From the NCBI RefSeq assembly GCF_902804475.1, contig NZ_CADCSU010000125.1, forward strand, positions 1 to 64,000: DNA of 64,000 nt, in the 5' to 3' direction. A program made the position numbers and the translations under genes. The notes below the pieces were generated by a model. It saw nothing but the letters and a program-made list of their open reading frames with translations. It searched no databases and was not told where the DNA came from. Numbering within the stretch: position 1 is the first letter of the stretch; each line of letters starts with the position of its first letter. Origin of the DNA: Flavobacterium bizetiae. Lineage in GTDB: Bacteria; Bacteroidota; Bacteroidia; Flavobacteriales; Flavobacteriaceae. Below, one piece after another: positions 62,800-64,000 of this stretch.

Positions 62800-62807
62800 C
62801 AAAAGTA
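62800..62807 (-). promoter_or_regulatory. -7 element of topA (TACTTTTG on the minus strand)
   Basis: Exact TAnnTTTG, 18 bases before the ATG at 62781. It overlaps the upstream ATG at 62802 and so decides for the later start. Confidence 0.55.
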
Positions 62808-62968
62808 TCTATTTTTTTTAAATATCAGCCTTGCGAATTGATTTTTGAGTTATTTTAATATTATGTTTCTTTAAAATGAAGATTTATCTGTATTCCTACC
62901 TATAATATATATAGGTATAAATTTTAAAGGTTTATACCCCCTAAATGTTCTTTTTTACCCCGGATTAA

Positions 62969-63123
62969 TAGCCCGGATTGCAGCGAAAAGCCCGGAGTAA
63001 AAACCGCAAAAGTTTCTTGTTTTAAAAAAGCGACCAACGGAAGCTCTTTTTAAAACATTAGAAACTTTGCGGTTTTTATGTCCCGATAGCTATCGGGATG
63101 TAGCGGAAAGCCGGAATAGCTTC
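62969..63123 (+). ncRNA. Structured repeat RNA candidate, copy 2
   Basis: Same frame as 34341-34492: CCGG (62973-62976) pairs with CCGG (63111-63114); GGAGTAAAAACCGCAAA pairs with TTTGCGGTTTTTATGTCC; GTTTTAAAAA pairs with TTTTTAAAAC; apical loop GCGACCAACGGAAGCTC (63030-63046) is identical. The right flank carries CCCGATAGCTATCGGGAT where copy 1 has a shorter GGACTTGAAA. Stem bases differ from copy 1 on both sides together. Confidence 0.5.
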
Positions 63124-63132
63124 TTAATATTA

Positions 63133-63245
63133 TTGTTGATTTTAGATTGTTGATTTTAGATTCCCTTATTCTTTGTTGGTTCCAACAATCTAAAATCAAC
63201 AATCTAAAATTCCAATAACCTTAACTCTAAAATCTAAAATTTCTT
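63133..63245. repeat. Inverted TTTTAGATTGTTGA-type repeats
   Basis: TGTTGATTTTAGATT occurs twice in a row (63133-63162) and its complement AATCTAAAATCAACA follows (63187-63210), with more degenerate CTAAAATCTAAAAT to 63240. Could form a long hairpin. Typical of intergenic AT repeats in Flavobacterium genomes. Confidence 0.7.
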
Positions 63246-63255
63246 TTCTGCCATC

Positions 63256-63287
63256 TTGTCATATTGATCACATTTGCGTTATCTTTG
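63256..63287 (+). promoter_or_regulatory. Promoter of miaB
   Basis: TTG (63256-63258), 21 bp, TATCTTTG (63280-63287), 17 bases before the ATG at 63305. Confidence 0.65.
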
Positions 63288-63304
63288 CACTTTGAATTTA
63301 TACA

Positions 63305-64000
63305 ATGGAAAAGATTATTGAAGAAAGTAAACAGGGCGAAAGTCTTGTTTTGGAGAATAAACCTGAGAATACGAAAAAACTTTTTATAGAAAGTTACGGT
63401 TGTGCGATGAATTTTTCGGACAGTGAAGTCGTAGCTTCCATTTTATCGATAAACGGATATAATACTACACAAACTCTTGAAGATGCTGATTTAGTCCTGG
63501 TAAACACCTGCTCGATTCGAGACAAGGCAGAACAAACTATTCGCAAACGTCTTGAAAAATATAATGCGGTAAAACGTACTAACCCAAAGATGAAAGTGGG
63601 CGTTTTGGGCTGTATGGCTGAGCGTTTGAAGAGTCAGTTTCTAGAGGAAGAAAAAATAGTTGATCTTGTTGTGGGACCTGATGCTTACAAAGATTTACCA
63701 AATTTATTGGCGGAAGTTGAAGACGGCCGCGATGCTATTAATGTGGTTTTATCGAAAGAGGAAACTTACGGAGATATTTCGCCGGTTCGTTTGATGAGTA
63801 ACGGAATTACCGCGCTGGTTTCAATCACTCGTGGTTGCGATAATATGTGTACTTTTTGCGTTGTACCTTTTACTCGTGGTCGTGAGCGTAGTCGTGAGCC
63901 TCAAAGTATTATGAAGGAAATTCAGGATTTATGGGATAAAGGCTTTAAGGAAATTACGCTTTTAGGTCAAAACGTTGATAGTTACCTTTGGTACGGCGGC
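63305..64000 (+). CDS. miaB: tRNA-2-methylthio-N6-dimethylallyladenosine synthase MiaB (5' part)
   Basis: The first 232 codons of a radical SAM methylthiotransferase; the gene runs off the window end. Seen: UPF0004 domain LFIESYGCAMNFSDSEVVA with the first three cluster cysteines (YGCAMN, NTCSIR, LGCMAE), and the radical-SAM motif TRGCDNMCTFCVVPFTRGRE (CxxxCxxC). It adds the 2-methylthio group to i6A37 in tRNA. Clear promoter upstream; no signal of a partner gene within the window. Confidence 0.97.
   Translation, partial: MEKIIEESKQGESLVLENKPENTKKLFIESYGCAMNFSDSEVVASILSINGYNTTQTLEDADLVLVNTCSIRDKAEQTIRKRLEKYNAVKRTNPKMKVGVLGCMAERLKSQFLEEEKIVDLVVGPDAYKDLPNLLAEVEDGRDAINVVLSKEETYGDISPVRLMSNGITALVSITRGCDNMCTFCVVPFTRGRERSREPQSIMKEIQDLWDKGFKEITLLGQNVDSYLWYGG

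Larger units (their letters stand above)
62808..63255. other. Repeat-rich spacer between topA and miaB
   Basis: No gene. Contains the second structured element (62969-63123), the palindrome CCCGATAGCTATCGGG inside it, and an inverted set of TTGATTTTAGATT-type repeats (63133-63245), before the miaB promoter. Confidence 0.7.

Noticed and set aside
63133..63245. Possible CRISPR-like array of ATCTAAAATCAACA units
   Set aside because: Units are not evenly spaced, lie in both orientations and have no spacers; better read as AT-rich inverted repeats.

Overview
The window is chromosomal DNA from a gliding member of the Bacteroidota, most likely a Flavobacterium close to F. johnsoniae. The evidence is AT-rich DNA, Bacteroidota-type promoters (TTTG, about 19 bp, TAnnTTTG), FecR/DUF4974 and DUF4494 proteins, and a complete gldK-gldL-gldM-gldN cluster followed by a separate gldO, which is the F. 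johnsoniae arrangement. I see no prophage, insertion sequence or CRISPR array.

Layout. 0.4-5.7 kb: a secreted DUF6134-like protein, a sterol-desaturase-family hydroxylase, then an ECF sigma / FecR anti-sigma pair whose third gene is not a TonB receptor but an STN + carboxypeptidase-like + 16-residue-repeat protein. 5.9-8.7 kb: DUF4494, a GT39-type glycosyltransferase and DUF4269. 8.8-10.7 kb: initiator tRNA, then a lone beta-propeller-like gene closed by a 41-bp direct repeat of the tRNA 3' end and terminator. 10.7-19.1 kb: GNAT, M13 and S41-like peptidases, a membrane AraC regulator and two outer-membrane barrels with matching leaders; seven copies of one terminator hairpin are spread over 6.5-19.1 kb. 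19.7-27.8 kb: an exported Ppx/GppA-like protein, a triple-RidA fusion, an AraC regulator, oleate hydratase, an APH-type kinase and a methyltransferase. 28.0-34.1 kb: DUF1761, a GNAT/FemAB-like protein, two unknown exported proteins, and a divergent lipid kinase / APP1 phosphatase pair.

34.3-51.0 kb: a structured repeat RNA candidate, an ABC-F ATPase, then a minus-strand run from 50974 to 36739 that forms a large Ter-type system: five TerD paralogues, a TelA-like protein, a phosphoribosyltransferase, a HAD hydrolase, three TerY-like vWA proteins, a PP2C phosphatase, a protein kinase with zinc ribbon, TerC, and four unknown or membrane proteins. Tight spacing suggests one long operon ending at a strong terminator before the ABC-F gene.

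51.2-64.0 kb: DUF983, a DAO-family oxidase, the type IX secretion/gliding core (gldO, gldN, gldM, gldL, gldK), an arginase-fold protein with an eroded metal site, topA, a second copy of the structured RNA candidate, and the 5' part of miaB running off the window.

The strongest leads are the paired, covarying structured element at 34.34-34.49 and 62.97-63.12 kb, the tRNA-flanked single-gene insertion at 8.8-10.7 kb, the large Ter operon, a 21-bp-phased direct repeat at the oleate hydratase promoter that looks like an AraC operator, and the non-TonB output gene of the ECF/FecR locus. Function calls come from reading motifs by eye; no database search was run.
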